The translations under genes were made by a program, and so were the position numbers. Shown piece by piece: positions 7,661-17,040 of a DNA stretch of 64,000 bases (within the stretch, counting starts at the first letter, position 1; every line of letters starts with the position of its first letter). The stretch spans positions 1 to 64,000 of the forward strand of contig NZ_CP096203.1 in NCBI RefSeq assembly GCF_023195755.1, read 5' to 3'. Below the pieces are notes generated by a model. The model was not told the origin of the DNA and did not search any database. It saw only the letters and a list, made by a program, of their open reading frames with translations. This stretch comes from Chryseobacterium nepalense (GTDB lineage Bacteria; Bacteroidota; Bacteroidia; Flavobacteriales; Weeksellaceae).

Positions 7661-8776
7661 ATGGAAAACAAGGAACAAAATACTCAGAATACAACTTCGG
7701 CACCAGTACAGACCAGTGCTGCAGCGAAGAAAAAAGAAAATAAAAAAAATAAACTCCGAGCAATTATCTCCAATATCGTAGTATTTGTGGTCGTTGGTTT
7801 CGGATTATTCTGGCTGGTCCGTGAATATTTTCATGTGGGCGATAAAACGTATACGGAAGCAGCTCAGGTGGAAGAGTTTATTAATCCTATCAATACCAGG
7901 GTTTCGGCCTATATTAAAGATATTAAATTTATTGAACATCAGCCTGTAAAAAAAGGTGACACTTTGGTTATTCTGGATAACCGCGAGATTCTTACCCAGC
8001 TGGGACAGGCGGAAGCTGCCTACCAGAATGCTCTTGCCCAGAGAACGGCAACCAGTTCTTCCGTCAATACAGTATCCAATAATGTCAATGTTATGGAATC
8101 CAATATTGCCGGTGCCAAAGCCAGATTATGGAACGCAGAACAGAACCTCAACCGGTATAAAAATCTTCTGACTTCCGAAGCCGTGACCAGACAACAGTAC
8201 GACCAGGTAAAAACCGAATATGACGCACAGAAAGCAGCTTATGAAACCTTAATCAACCAAAAACAATCTGCAAACCTTTCCACAACTGAGGTGAAAAGTA
8301 AACTTGGGATTAATGATGCTGAAATTAAAAGAACAAAAGCAGCTCTCGATATGGCCAAGATCAATCTTTCGTACACCGTAATTATCGCTCCTTATGACGG
8401 CGTGATGGGACGAAGAACCATTTCGGAAGGTCAGCTGATACAGCCCGGGCAGCAGGTCGCTACCATTGTATTAAACGGACAGAAATGGGTAACTGCCAAT
8501 TTTCTGGAAAGTCAGATGCCTGATGTGAAAATCGGCGAAAAAATGATGATGACCGTAGATGCCTTGGGCGGAAAACAGTTTGAAGGTGTGGTAACGGCAA
8601 TTTCTGCGGCAACCGGATCAAGATATTCCAGCGTGCCGACCGATAATTCCACCGGAAACTTTATTAAAGTTCAGCAGAGAATTCCTGTGAGAATAGAATT
8701 TACAGAAGCCAATAAGAAAGCAGATCTCGATAAGCTGAGCGCCGGAATGAATGTGAATTTAGTGAGTAAAAAGTGA
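7661..8776 (+). CDS. HlyD/EmrA-type membrane fusion protein
   Basis: This is the periplasmic adaptor linking the inner-membrane MFS pump to the TolC channel. The 371-residue protein has a polar, lysine-rich N-terminus, one membrane anchor (about 35-57) and a lipoyl half-motif (IKFIEHQPVKKGDTLVILDNR). A long coiled-coil hairpin (about 115-220) follows. The second lipoyl half and beta-barrel domain begins near YTVIIAPYDGVMGRRTISEG. This architecture is typical of EmrA partners of MFS pumps. A heptanucleotide repeat begins at its stop codon, so the 3' end may have been altered by that repeat. Confidence 0.94.
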   Translation: MENKEQNTQNTTSAPVQTSAAAKKKENKKNKLRAIISNIVVFVVVGFGLFWLVREYFHVGDKTYTEAAQVEEFINPINTRVSAYIKDIKFIEHQPVKKGDTLVILDNREILTQLGQAEAAYQNALAQRTATSSSVNTVSNNVNVMESNIAGAKARLWNAEQNLNRYKNLLTSEAVTRQQYDQVKTEYDAQKAAYETLINQKQSANLSTTEVKSKLGINDAEIKRTKAALDMAKINLSYTVIIAPYDGVMGRRTISEGQLIQPGQQVATIVLNGQKWVTANFLESQMPDVKIGEKMMMTVDALGGKQFEGVVTAISAATGSRYSSVPTDNSTGNFIKVQQRIPVRIEFTEANKKADLDKLSAGMNVNLVSKK

Positions 8777-8888
8777 GAAGTGAGAAGTGAGAAGTGAGAA
8801 GACCAAGTATAGCAGATTGTAAATTCATAAAACTCTTGAGCCTTTATAATTTTACTTCTAACTTCTAACTTCTAACTTCTAACTTCTA
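8773..8888. repeat. Heptanucleotide repeat arms inside the efflux operon
   Basis: Four GTGAGAA units (8773-8800) and five ACTTCTA units (8854-8888) form two opposed arms separated by about 53 bases. Each GTGAGAA pairs with TTCTAAC except for one position per unit, so a long imperfect hairpin could form in the mRNA. The first unit overlaps the HlyD stop codon. The 150-base hlyD-MFS gap is unusual in an otherwise tight operon. Confidence 0.8.
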
Positions 8889-8926
8889 ACTTTTTAACTT
8901 TTCACTTATCCCATAATACAAAATCT

Positions 8927-10519
8927 ATGTACAACAAAGGACTATACAACGACTGGGTTCCCAAGCCACTACAGCTTTTTCTTATCGTATTGCTGCTTGC
9001 AGTAGTAATGCCGTTGGGAGGAGTGTATACCGGAAACATCAGCTATCTCGTAAACGGAACCGGTGCGATGACAGAATATTTCATGTGGGCCAATTATGCA
9101 ACAACCATCGGAATGGGCGCCTGTATGCCGATTGTTCTCAGGATGAAAATGAGATTTAAGGTCCGGGATAAAATGACGGTTTTGCTGGTGCTTTTAGGAT
9201 TGTTAAGCTACCTGAATTCCACAACCTATGATCCTATGATCTTTGTGTTCAGCTCACTCCTGATCGGGTTTTTAAAAATGATGGTTACGATAGAGCTGTT
9301 TCTTCCGCTGATGGCGATGATTGGAAACCGCGGAATGTTTTATGGCGCATTTTATACTTTCGTTCTGGTGCTCAATCAGGTAGCAGCTTACTATGCCGTG
9401 GACATTTCTATCCGGTACAACTGGCAACAGTTTTATATCATTGCTGCAGTTGGATGTTTCGTACTGGCGCTGCTGCACTGGATCTTTATGCATGATCGAT
9501 ATTTTGCCTTAAAAGTTCCGCTACATTATATAGACTGGCTGAGTGTTTTGCTTTTTGTGGCAACCTTTATGTTTTCGGCCTATGTTTTTTCGTTCGGGAA
9601 ACAGCAGGACTGGCTTCATTCAAACAAAATTATCAATGCAGGAATTGCAGCTTTTGCGAGTTTTTCATTGCTTGCGATACGGCAGTTTACTTTAAAAAGA
9701 CCGTATTTGTCTTTTAAAATTTTCACCAAAAATAATGTTCAGCACGGTCTATTCATGCTTTTTTGCCTGGGCATGTTTTTAGGAACGACTTCGTTACAGA
9801 ATACTTTTGCAGTAGGGGTACTGGGATATGATCAGCTGACCAATGCGAAACTGAATCTCTTAATGATTCCCGGTTTGATCCTGGCAGGTGTAACGGCTAT
9901 TTTCTGGTTTAAAAAAGAAATCCCTCTGAAAATGTTCATCTTTTCGGGTTTTGCCGCTATGTTGGGATATGCGATCATTATGTACTTTTCCATGGTGCTG
10001 GAGTTCAGCTATAGCTACTGGTATCTTCCCATGTTCCTGAAAGGATATGGAATGGGAGCACTTTTTATTTCCGTATGGTTTTATACGCTGGACAAACTTG
10101 AGATGGATGAAATGCTTGCTGCCATTGGTCTGGTGCTGGTCTGGAGAACATTTCTGGCAGTAGGTGTTTTTTCAGCACTGTATTCCTGGTTTCAGTACCG
10201 TTTTCAGGTAGTGGCTGTCGGTGATCTGTCGGTATATATGGATGGGATGACCGTATCGCCGCAAAATGTTGCGGGTAACATGAAGCTCATTCAGCTGAAT
10301 GCCATTATCATTGCTACCAAAAAAATATTCGGATATATCATTCTGGCCGGAATCGGTGTGTTGATCTACGTGTTTACCCATCATTTCGGTAAAGAACGTT
10401 TTGTCTCTACGCGTTTTATAAGAATGCTTACGGGTAAATCGGTCATCGCCAGAAGAAGGCTCCGTGAAAGAAAAAAACTTTTAGAAGAAATAAAAGACGC
10501 AGCAGGGCCTGCGCTATAA
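8927..10519 (+). CDS. MFS transporter (DHA2/EmrB-like efflux pump)
   Basis: This is the inner-membrane pump of the tripartite efflux system. The 530-residue protein has about 14 hydrophobic segments from residue 17 to about 485 and a basic cytoplasmic tail. The length and helix count suit the DHA2 drug:proton antiporter family that partners EmrA/TolC proteins. The amino-terminal loop YLVNGTGAMTEYFMWANYAT is characteristic of the Bacteroidetes branch as I recall it. It is the last gene of the operon, separated from the adaptor gene by the heptanucleotide repeat. Substrate is unknown; drug or fatty-acid export is possible. Confidence 0.9.
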   Translation: MYNKGLYNDWVPKPLQLFLIVLLLAVVMPLGGVYTGNISYLVNGTGAMTEYFMWANYATTIGMGACMPIVLRMKMRFKVRDKMTVLLVLLGLLSYLNSTTYDPMIFVFSSLLIGFLKMMVTIELFLPLMAMIGNRGMFYGAFYTFVLVLNQVAAYYAVDISIRYNWQQFYIIAAVGCFVLALLHWIFMHDRYFALKVPLHYIDWLSVLLFVATFMFSAYVFSFGKQQDWLHSNKIINAGIAAFASFSLLAIRQFTLKRPYLSFKIFTKNNVQHGLFMLFCLGMFLGTTSLQNTFAVGVLGYDQLTNAKLNLLMIPGLILAGVTAIFWFKKEIPLKMFIFSGFAAMLGYAIIMYFSMVLEFSYSYWYLPMFLKGYGMGALFISVWFYTLDKLEMDEMLAAIGLVLVWRTFLAVGVFSALYSWFQYRFQVVAVGDLSVYMDGMTVSPQNVAGNMKLIQLNAIIIATKKIFGYIILAGIGVLIYVFTHHFGKERFVSTRFIRMLTGKSVIARRRLRERKKLLEEIKDAAGPAL

Positions 10520-10546
10520 CGATACCTTGTTTTTCATTTACTTAGT

Positions 10547-10585
10547 CAAAGCTTCATTTTATTTATAGAATGGAGCTTTGCATTT
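10547..10585 (+). terminator. Terminator of the efflux operon
   Basis: CAAAGCTTCATT (10547-10558) pairs with AATGGAGCTTTG (10569-10580), with one G-U pair. It is followed by a short T run 28 bases after the MFS stop. Confidence 0.6.
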
Positions 10586-10631
10586 TACGGAATTGTCTTA
10601 ATAGGTTTACGCAAATTGCTATTTTTCAATG

Positions 10632-10746
10632 CGGTGTTGACCGTACTGTTGAAGGTGCGTTGACCGTACCTTTGAAGGTGTGTTGAACGTACCTTTGAAG
10701 ATGCGTTGACCGCCCGATCTAAGCAGCGTTGACCGTACGGAGCAAG
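10632..10746. repeat. 23-bp minisatellite, five units
   Basis: Five direct copies of a 23-bp unit, approximately GTGCGTTGACCGTACCTTTGAAG, start at 10632, 10655, 10678, 10701 and 10724. More decayed copies follow. The GTTGACCGTAC core is the best conserved part. The unit is not a multiple of three and carries no open frame, so it is non-coding. The rest of the 475-base gap (10520-10994) holds the efflux terminator and AT-rich sequence in which I see nothing else. Confidence 0.85.
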
Positions 10747-10994
10747 ATGCTTATGTCGAGGCTAACATGATGCTTGTGACGTACGATGCAATCATCTTGA
10801 TGATACTGCCTTAGTCTTAATATGCAAATTAGCATCAGAATTAATTGCATATTAGCACACTACCTGTTGTGGTTATAAAAGTTTAAACAGACGTATTATA
10901 AATATTTTCTTGTGACCATTGCGTTCATAACTTACCTGAACAGCATTCTGAAAATACATCAAAAACAGCTATATTTACAGTCAGAATTAGCATT

Positions 10995-11696
10995 ATGAAA
11001 GACCTTATGGGAAAGGCGATCCGGGATTATTACCATCAGGAAAATCCTCAGGATCTGCAGACTGAAACTTCAATCTCCGAACTGGATGAGCTTCCGGTTG
11101 CATATCTCTTCCGGGATTTTGAAGAAATGAATGAAATCGAACAGAAAGCTTTGGAACTGTCACGGGGAAAAGTCCTGGATATTGGTGCCGGCGCGGGTTC
11201 ACATTCATTATATCTTCAGAATGAAAGAAACCTTGACGTAACAGCCCTGGATATTTCTCCCAAATCCATAGAAGTGTGCCGGCTGAGGGGAATAAAAAAA
11301 GCTGTAGCTGAAAACATGCTGCAATTCTCCGGTGAAACTTTTGATACGATCCTTTTATTAATGAACGGAACCGGAATTTTCCAAAGCCTTCAGGTGATTG
11401 ATCTCTATCTTAAAAAACTGCACTCACTTCTGAATGAAAACGGACAGATCCTGATCGACAGTACCGATATTCTCTATATGTTTGACCGTGATGAAGACGG
11501 AGGGGTGTATATTCCGGCGGAAGGCTATTATGGTGAACTGGATTATATCGTTCATTACAAAGGAGAATCGGAAGACCCGATCAAATGGCTGTATCTTGAT
11601 TTTAATACCCTGAAAAATGCTGCTGAAAACAACGGTTTTAAGATCGAAAAATTGCTTAAGGATGAAGATGCTTATCTGGCAAGGCTGACGAAATAA
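10995..11696 (+). CDS. Class I SAM-dependent methyltransferase
   Basis: The 233-residue product is a small-molecule-type methyltransferase. SAM-binding motif I is VLDIGAGAGSHSLYLQ (about residues 60-75). The acidic residue after strand 2 is in VTALDISPKSIE (about 82-93), and motif IV-like FDTILLLMNGTGIF is at about 115-128. No substrate can be assigned. It stands alone after the minisatellite region. A short interspersed palindrome (ATTGC...GCAAT) follows its stop by about 10 bases. Confidence 0.88.
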   Translation: MKDLMGKAIRDYYHQENPQDLQTETSISELDELPVAYLFRDFEEMNEIEQKALELSRGKVLDIGAGAGSHSLYLQNERNLDVTALDISPKSIEVCRLRGIKKAVAENMLQFSGETFDTILLLMNGTGIFQSLQVIDLYLKKLHSLLNENGQILIDSTDILYMFDRDEDGGVYIPAEGYYGELDYIVHYKGESEDPIKWLYLDFNTLKNAAENNGFKIEKLLKDEDAYLARLTK

Positions 11697-11705
11697 AATA
11701 TAAGT

Positions 11706-11737
11706 CATTGCGAGGAGCAAAGCGACGAAGCAATCTC
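11706..11737. repeat. Interspersed ATTGCGAGGA...GCAAT element
   Basis: An ATTGC ... GCAAT inverted pair encloses GAGGAGCAAAGCGACGAA. A diverged relative (TCATTGCGAAC...GAAGCAAT) is at 33604-33626, nested in another repeat. It is a short dispersed intergenic palindrome. The remaining AT-rich bases to 11880 also contain one GTCATGGTGAGACTGTCGAAG unit (11848-11868), related to copies near 32105 and 35368. Confidence 0.6.
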
Positions 11738-11881
11738 TTAATAATCTTAACCACTTAAATAACCTTAATGTTTCAATTTTTTAACAATTAAGATTCAATT
11801 AAGATTTAAGAAAAGTTAATTTTAATAATCAAATAAGTATTAGACATGTCATGGTGAGACTGTCGAAGCATTCAATAAAAC

Positions 11882-11913
11882 AAAAATCCACATGAGTTTT
11901 CATGTGGATTCTG
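11882..11913 (-). terminator. Terminator of metG
   Basis: A perfect 11-bp stem (AATCCACATGA with TCATGTGGATT) has a four-base loop and is followed, on the minus strand, by a T run (read as ACAAAAA on the plus strand). It lies about 20 bases beyond the metG stop. Confidence 0.85.
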
Positions 11914-11932
11914 TTTATTTAAGAATGATGGA

Positions 11933-13969
11933 TTATCCAATCTCAATCCCGTTTTCAACATTGCTGTCATCCGGAGTTACAAAAGAAAGCTTACCGTCCG
12001 GTTTTGTTGTCAATAACAACATTCCCTGCGATTCAATACCCCTGATTTTTCTCGGTGCAAGATTTAACAAGATCATCACTTGCTTTCCGATTACTTCTTC
12101 CGGCGTAAAGCTTTCCGCAATCCCTGAAACAACGGTTCTTACGTCAACCCCTGTATCAACAGTCAGCTTTAATAATTTATCTGCTTTTTCCACTTTTTCA
12201 GCTTCAAGGATCGTGGCTGTTCTCAGGTCGATTTTTGTAAAATCATCAAAAGTGATCTCTTCTTTCATAGGGTTGGCGTTTGGATTGGTTTTTTTATTAT
12301 TCTGTTTCGTCTGTTCTAATTTCTGAATCTGGGCTTCGATTACATCATCTTCAATTTTTGAGAAAAGGAGAGATGCTTCGTTGATGGTATGTCCGGTTTC
12401 AATTAAAACAGATTTTGTTTCAACATCCTTCCAGCTTTGCTTTTCAACATTAAACATATTCAGTAACTTATCAGAACTGAAAGGCATAAACGGTTCACAC
12501 AACTGTGCTAAAGCAACGGCGATTTGTGCGCCTACAAATAATGAATGAGCTGCTTTTTCAGGGTTATCCTTAATGGTTTTCCATGGCTCTTCAGTCTGAA
12601 GATACTGGTTTCCGAAACGTGCTAAATTCATTAAAGCTGTTAACGAATTTCTGAATTCATAATTTTCCAGGAAGCCTGAAATTTCTTTAGCCGATTTACT
12701 GATTTCCTGTAATTCAGGTGCATTAACATCACCTTGCGGAATAACGCCGTCATAATATTTATGAATCAGAACCGCAACCCTGTTGATAAAGTTCCCGAAG
12801 ATTCCTACCAGCTCAGAATTATTTTTGGTCTGGAAATCTTTCCACGTAAAATTATTATCCTTTGTTTCCGGAGCTGATGAGAGAAGGGCATATCTCAAAA
12901 CATCCTGTTGTCCGGGAAAATCTTCAACATATTCGTGTGCCCAGACGGCCCAGTTTCTTGAGGTTGAAATTTTGTCATTTTCAAGGTTCAAAAACTCAAA
13001 TGCCGGTACATTGGCAGGCATGATAAAGTCACCATGCGCCTTCATCATACTTGGGAAAATAATACAGTGAAACACGATATTATCCTTTCCGATAAAATGT
13101 ACAAGATCAGACGCATCGCTTTGCCAGTAGTCTTTCCAGTCTTTCCCGTTTTTCTCTGCCCATTCTTTGGTGAAAGAAATATACCCGATCGGAGCATCAA
13201 ACCATACATATAATACTTTGCCTTCTGCACCGGGAAGCGGAACAGGAACGCCCCAGTTGAGGTCGCGGGTCATGGCGCGCGGTTTCAGTCCGTCATTCAG
13301 CCATGATTTTACCTGTCCGTAAACGTTTGGTTTCCAGTCGTCTTTATGGCCTTCGATGATCCACTCATTCAGGAAATTTTCATATTCATTCAATGGGAGA
13401 TACCAGTTTTTTGTTTCTTTCAGGATAGGAACATTTCCGCTCAGCATTGATTTAGGATTAATCAATTCTGAAGGAGAGAGCGTAGAACCGCAACGTTCGC
13501 ACTGATCACCGTAAGCATTTTCGTTACCGCAATTCGGGCATGTTCCTACAATATAACGATCTGCTAGGAATTCCCCGGCCTGCTCATCAAAATACTGTTC
13601 AGACATTTCTTCCGTGAATTTTCCTTTTTCATAAAGAACCTTAAAAAAGTCCTGACTGGTTTCATAATGATTTTTAGAGGTAGTCCTTGAATATTCGTCA
13701 AATGAAATTCCTAAATCCGCAAAAGACTTTTTAATGATTTCATGGTATTTGTCAACAATATCCTGAGGAGTGACTCCTTCTTTTTTTGCTCTTATAGTAA
13801 TAGGGATTCCGTGTTCATCTGAACCACAGATAAACGCTACATCTTTTCCCAATCTTCTCTGAAATCTTGCATATACATCTGCAGGAATATACACACCTGC
13901 CAAATGTCCTATATGAACCGGGCCGTTTGCATAAGGCAAGGCTGCCGTAATCATCTTTCTGTTCGACAT
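11933..13969 (-). CDS. metG: Methionyl-tRNA synthetase
   Basis: This enzyme charges tRNA(Met) with methionine. The 678-residue protein has the class I HIGH motif at 19-22, a zinc knuckle with Cys144, Cys147, Cys157 and Cys160, and KISTS (333-337) as the KMSKS equivalent. A dimerising EMAP/Trbp111-type tRNA-binding domain starts near residue 570 (FTKIDLRTATILEAEKVEKADK region). Length is typical of the long bacterial form. Isoleucine in place of methionine in KMSKS is common. A -7 promoter box lies 20 bases upstream of the ATG, and a strong terminator follows. Confidence 0.97.
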   Translation of the reverse strand: MSNRKMITAALPYANGPVHIGHLAGVYIPADVYARFQRRLGKDVAFICGSDEHGIPITIRAKKEGVTPQDIVDKYHEIIKKSFADLGISFDEYSRTTSKNHYETSQDFFKVLYEKGKFTEEMSEQYFDEQAGEFLADRYIVGTCPNCGNENAYGDQCERCGSTLSPSELINPKSMLSGNVPILKETKNWYLPLNEYENFLNEWIIEGHKDDWKPNVYGQVKSWLNDGLKPRAMTRDLNWGVPVPLPGAEGKVLYVWFDAPIGYISFTKEWAEKNGKDWKDYWQSDASDLVHFIGKDNIVFHCIIFPSMMKAHGDFIMPANVPAFEFLNLENDKISTSRNWAVWAHEYVEDFPGQQDVLRYALLSSAPETKDNNFTWKDFQTKNNSELVGIFGNFINRVAVLIHKYYDGVIPQGDVNAPELQEISKSAKEISGFLENYEFRNSLTALMNLARFGNQYLQTEEPWKTIKDNPEKAAHSLFVGAQIAVALAQLCEPFMPFSSDKLLNMFNVEKQSWKDVETKSVLIETGHTINEASLLFSKIEDDVIEAQIQKLEQTKQNNKKTNPNANPMKEEITFDDFTKIDLRTATILEAEKVEKADKLLKLTVDTGVDVRTVVSGIAESFTPEEVIGKQVMILLNLAPRKIRGIESQGMLLLTTKPDGKLSFVTPDDSNVENGIEIG

Positions 13970-13989
13970 TTATAGTAAGTTTTAGTCTG

Positions 13990-13997
13990 CAAAGATA
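13990..13997 (-). promoter_or_regulatory. metG: -7 box of metG
   Basis: On the minus strand TATCTTTG fits TAnnTTTG and lies 20 bases before the metG ATG. No clear TTTG is seen at -33. Confidence 0.5.
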
Positions 13998-14298
13998 ACG
14001 AATATCTGCGGAATAGTATAAGGTGTCTTTTTTAAAGTGTTTTATAGTCTATTAATACGATCGGATATTACATTTAGTTAAACTCATGTTTAACTTTTTG
14101 TTAATTTTAATGTTGTGCTATGCGATGCATATTTTGTATTAATATATTGATAACTAGTGGATTAATATTAATTCATCGTTTAATTTACATAATTTTAACA
14201 AATTTTTTTAAAAATTTAAGATAATTATGTTTTTTTTTTAAATTGCAGCAGGCTCAGGCCGGTATGATGAAAAAAGTAACTATATAAAAAATAATATT
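13998..14298. other. AT-rich divergent spacer between metG and susC
   Basis: This gap between divergent genes is very AT-rich, with several poly-A/T runs. I find no consensus -7 box for the Sus operon, which may use another sigma factor or an activator. In the susC frame there is no stop back to 14239. An ATG-ATG at 14264 is in another frame and stops after seven codons. No gene is seen. Confidence 0.4.
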
Positions 14299-17034
14299 GT
14301 GAGAAATTTTACAACGGTATTAAAAATTGCACCTGCATTTCTATTGGCAAGTGCAATGATTCATGCACAAACCAGTGACACTGCAACTAAAGAAAAAAAA
14401 ATTGAAGAAGTAGTGCTCATTGGTTATGGAAAGCAAAAGAAAACTGATCTTACGGGATCGATATCTTCTATTACTTCAAAAGATTTTAACGCAGGTGCTT
14501 CAACTGCAGATCAGTTGATTATCGGAAAAACACCGGGAGTACAAATTACCGGAAACAGTGGTGCTCCGGGAGCTGGTTCAACCATTAGAGTACGGGGAGG
14601 GTCATCATTTATAAATAATGATCCTTTAATTGTAATTGATGGTGTTCCTATTGATTTCAACAGTTTAAGTGGAGCAACAAATCCATTATCCTTAATTAAC
14701 CCTAATGATATCGAAACTTTTGATATTCTTAAGGATGCATCTTCTGCAGCCATCTATGGAAACAGGGCTTCAAACGGGGTAATTTTAATTACTACTAAAA
14801 AAGGAACAACAGGAAAGTTTAAGGTGAATTTTAATACCAACTTTTCGGTTTCGACGAAAATGGGCAATGTTGATGTTCTGACTGCAGATCAATTCAGAAG
14901 TTTTGTAGACGCTTACGGAACTGCTGCACAAAAATCTTATTTAGGTAATGCAGATACAAACTGGCAGGATCAAATTTATCAGCAAGCTTGGGGAACGGAT
15001 AATAATGTCGCTTTTTCAGGCGGTGTGAAAGGTTTGCCATACAGAGTTTCGTTAGGATATAATGAACAAAACGGGATTGTAAAAACAAATGAATTTAGAA
15101 GAACATCTTTAGGATTAAATTTTTCACCTAAATTTTTTGATAATCATTTAACAGTTAATGGTAATTTTAAAGGGACTTTCTCTGAAAACAGGTTTCCTGA
15201 TGGTGGTGCTATCGGAGCTTCCATTTATTTTGATCCCACACAGCCTGTTTATTCAGGAAATTCTAACTATGGAGGGTATTATGAATGGCTAGATCCTGCT
15301 AACACAGCAACAGGACTGAATGTGAACGGAACCAAGAACCCACTTGGTTTATTGTATAGTAAAAGAGATCTTTCTTCGGTATTCAGAATTATTCCAAGTT
15401 TGCAGTTGGATTATAAATTCCACTTTTTACCTGATTTACGTTTGAATTTAAATGGATCTTATGATTATGCAAAAAGTGACGGTTCTGTAAATGTCTCTAA
15501 AGATTTTGCTCAGGGAATAGGAACGCTGGGATCTTACAGATCGTATTCTCAAGAGATTAAAAGTAAACTATTTGAATCATATTTGAATTATGTAAAAAAA
15601 ATTCAGGCAATTAATACTACTGTAGATGTAATTGGTGGTTATTCTTATCAGGATACTAATACAATCACTCCGGAGGCGCCCACTTACTATGGAAACGGAA
15701 GGAAAACGGATTTCTCGACTCCTGGCGATACAAGAAGAACATTAGTTTCTTTTTATGCAAGAGGTATCTTTACTATTGCAGATAGATACGTTATTAATGG
15801 TTCAGTAAGAAGAGACGGATCTTCAACATTCTGGAATGGAAACAGAGATAATGTATGGGGTAATTTCCCGGCTGTTTCGGTTGCCTGGAAAGTTAATGAA
15901 GAAAGCTTTTTGAGAGATATTTCAACAATTAATTCATTAAAGGTTAGAGCAGGTTGGGGTAAAACCGGACAGCAGGAAACGGGAACTTTCTATCCCGCCT
16001 TTGGTTCTTATTCTTACAGTAACAGTAGTACTGCACAATATCAGTTTGGGAATAATTTTTATACACTATTACGACCTGATGTTTATAATCCCAATCTTGT
16101 CTGGGAAACCACAACTACAAAAAATTTAGGATTAGACTTTGCCATCTTCAATAACAGAATCAGCGGTTCTTTTGACTATTTTGATAAAAAATCAGAAAAT
16201 CTTATTTCCAAAGTACCTACTTGGGCAGGCGATCTAAGTAATTTCAATGTTAAAAATGTCGGAATTATTGCAAACAAAGGTTTTGAAGTAAATTTAAATA
16301 TAGTTCCTGTCAGGAAAGATAATATAACCTGGGATGTTAATCTTAATGCAACCAGATTTAATCCAAAAGTGACAAGTTTATCTCAATATGTAGATGAATC
16401 ATATAAAATTGTTGCGGGGAGTATTTCAGGAATTAATAACTATATTCAGGCTATAACAGTGGGCCAACCCTTAAATGCATTTTATGTGTATCAACAGGTT
16501 TATGACAATAATGGGAAACCGTTGGAAGGTATTTATGTAGACCGAAATGGCGATGGGAAATCTACTGAAGATGATAAATATTTTTATAAATCTCCAAATC
16601 CTGATGTAATATTAGGTTTTTCTACAAAAGTTAGTGTTAAAAAATGGGAATTTAGTACTGCTTTGAGAGCGGTTTTAGGAAATTATGTTTACAACAATTC
16701 GGCTTCTAACAGCTCCATTGCAAATATTCAGGCAAACAACTTTTTAAGTAATACGAATGTGAGCGTTCTAAATACTCAGTTTGCAACAACACAACTTTTC
16801 TCTGATATGTTTATTGAAGATGCTTCGTTTTTAAGAATGGATAATTTCTCAATTGCTTACAATGTAGGAGAATTTATGGGCAAAGGAACGAATTTAAGAG
16901 TAAATGCAATGGCACAAAACGTATTTGTCATTACGAAATATAAAGGAATAGATCCTGAAGTTTTCGGAGGTGTTGATAACGGATTTTATCAAAGACCTAA
17001 AGTGTATTCAGTTGGCTTTAACTTTCAATTTTAA
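14299..17034 (+). CDS. SusC/RagA family TonB-linked outer membrane protein
   Basis: This outer membrane transporter imports oligosaccharides captured with SusD, using TonB energy. The 911-residue product has a signal peptide (cleavage near HAQ, residues 22-24) and a TonB-box-like EEVVLIGYGKQ segment. The plug domain (about 45-160) contains IRVRGGSSFINNDPLIVIDG and ASSAAIYGNRASNGVILITTKKG, shown here as motif anchors. A long beta-barrel ends in an aromatic residue. The GTG at 14299 is the start that yields a proper signal peptide. It lacks the N-terminal carboxypeptidase-regulatory-like domain found in many SusC proteins. SusD begins 6 bases later. Confidence 0.95.
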   Translation: MRNFTTVLKIAPAFLLASAMIHAQTSDTATKEKKIEEVVLIGYGKQKKTDLTGSISSITSKDFNAGASTADQLIIGKTPGVQITGNSGAPGAGSTIRVRGGSSFINNDPLIVIDGVPIDFNSLSGATNPLSLINPNDIETFDILKDASSAAIYGNRASNGVILITTKKGTTGKFKVNFNTNFSVSTKMGNVDVLTADQFRSFVDAYGTAAQKSYLGNADTNWQDQIYQQAWGTDNNVAFSGGVKGLPYRVSLGYNEQNGIVKTNEFRRTSLGLNFSPKFFDNHLTVNGNFKGTFSENRFPDGGAIGASIYFDPTQPVYSGNSNYGGYYEWLDPANTATGLNVNGTKNPLGLLYSKRDLSSVFRIIPSLQLDYKFHFLPDLRLNLNGSYDYAKSDGSVNVSKDFAQGIGTLGSYRSYSQEIKSKLFESYLNYVKKIQAINTTVDVIGGYSYQDTNTITPEAPTYYGNGRKTDFSTPGDTRRTLVSFYARGIFTIADRYVINGSVRRDGSSTFWNGNRDNVWGNFPAVSVAWKVNEESFLRDISTINSLKVRAGWGKTGQQETGTFYPAFGSYSYSNSSTAQYQFGNNFYTLLRPDVYNPNLVWETTTTKNLGLDFAIFNNRISGSFDYFDKKSENLISKVPTWAGDLSNFNVKNVGIIANKGFEVNLNIVPVRKDNITWDVNLNATRFNPKVTSLSQYVDESYKIVAGSISGINNYIQAITVGQPLNAFYVYQQVYDNNGKPLEGIYVDRNGDGKSTEDDKYFYKSPNPDVILGFSTKVSVKKWEFSTALRAVLGNYVYNNSASNSSIANIQANNFLSNTNVSVLNTQFATTQLFSDMFIEDASFLRMDNFSIAYNVGEFMGKGTNLRVNAMAQNVFVITKYKGIDPEVFGGVDNGFYQRPKVYSVGFNFQF

Positions 17035-17040
17035 TTTATC

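Noticed and set aside
11892..12326. A 144-codon plus-strand frame over the metG 3' end and terminator
   Set aside because: It is antisense to the MetG tRNA-binding domain and starts inside the terminator hairpin.
14264..14287. ATG-ATG start for susC at 14264
   Set aside because: The frame stops after seven codons. The GTG at 14299 gives the proper signal peptide and reading frame.
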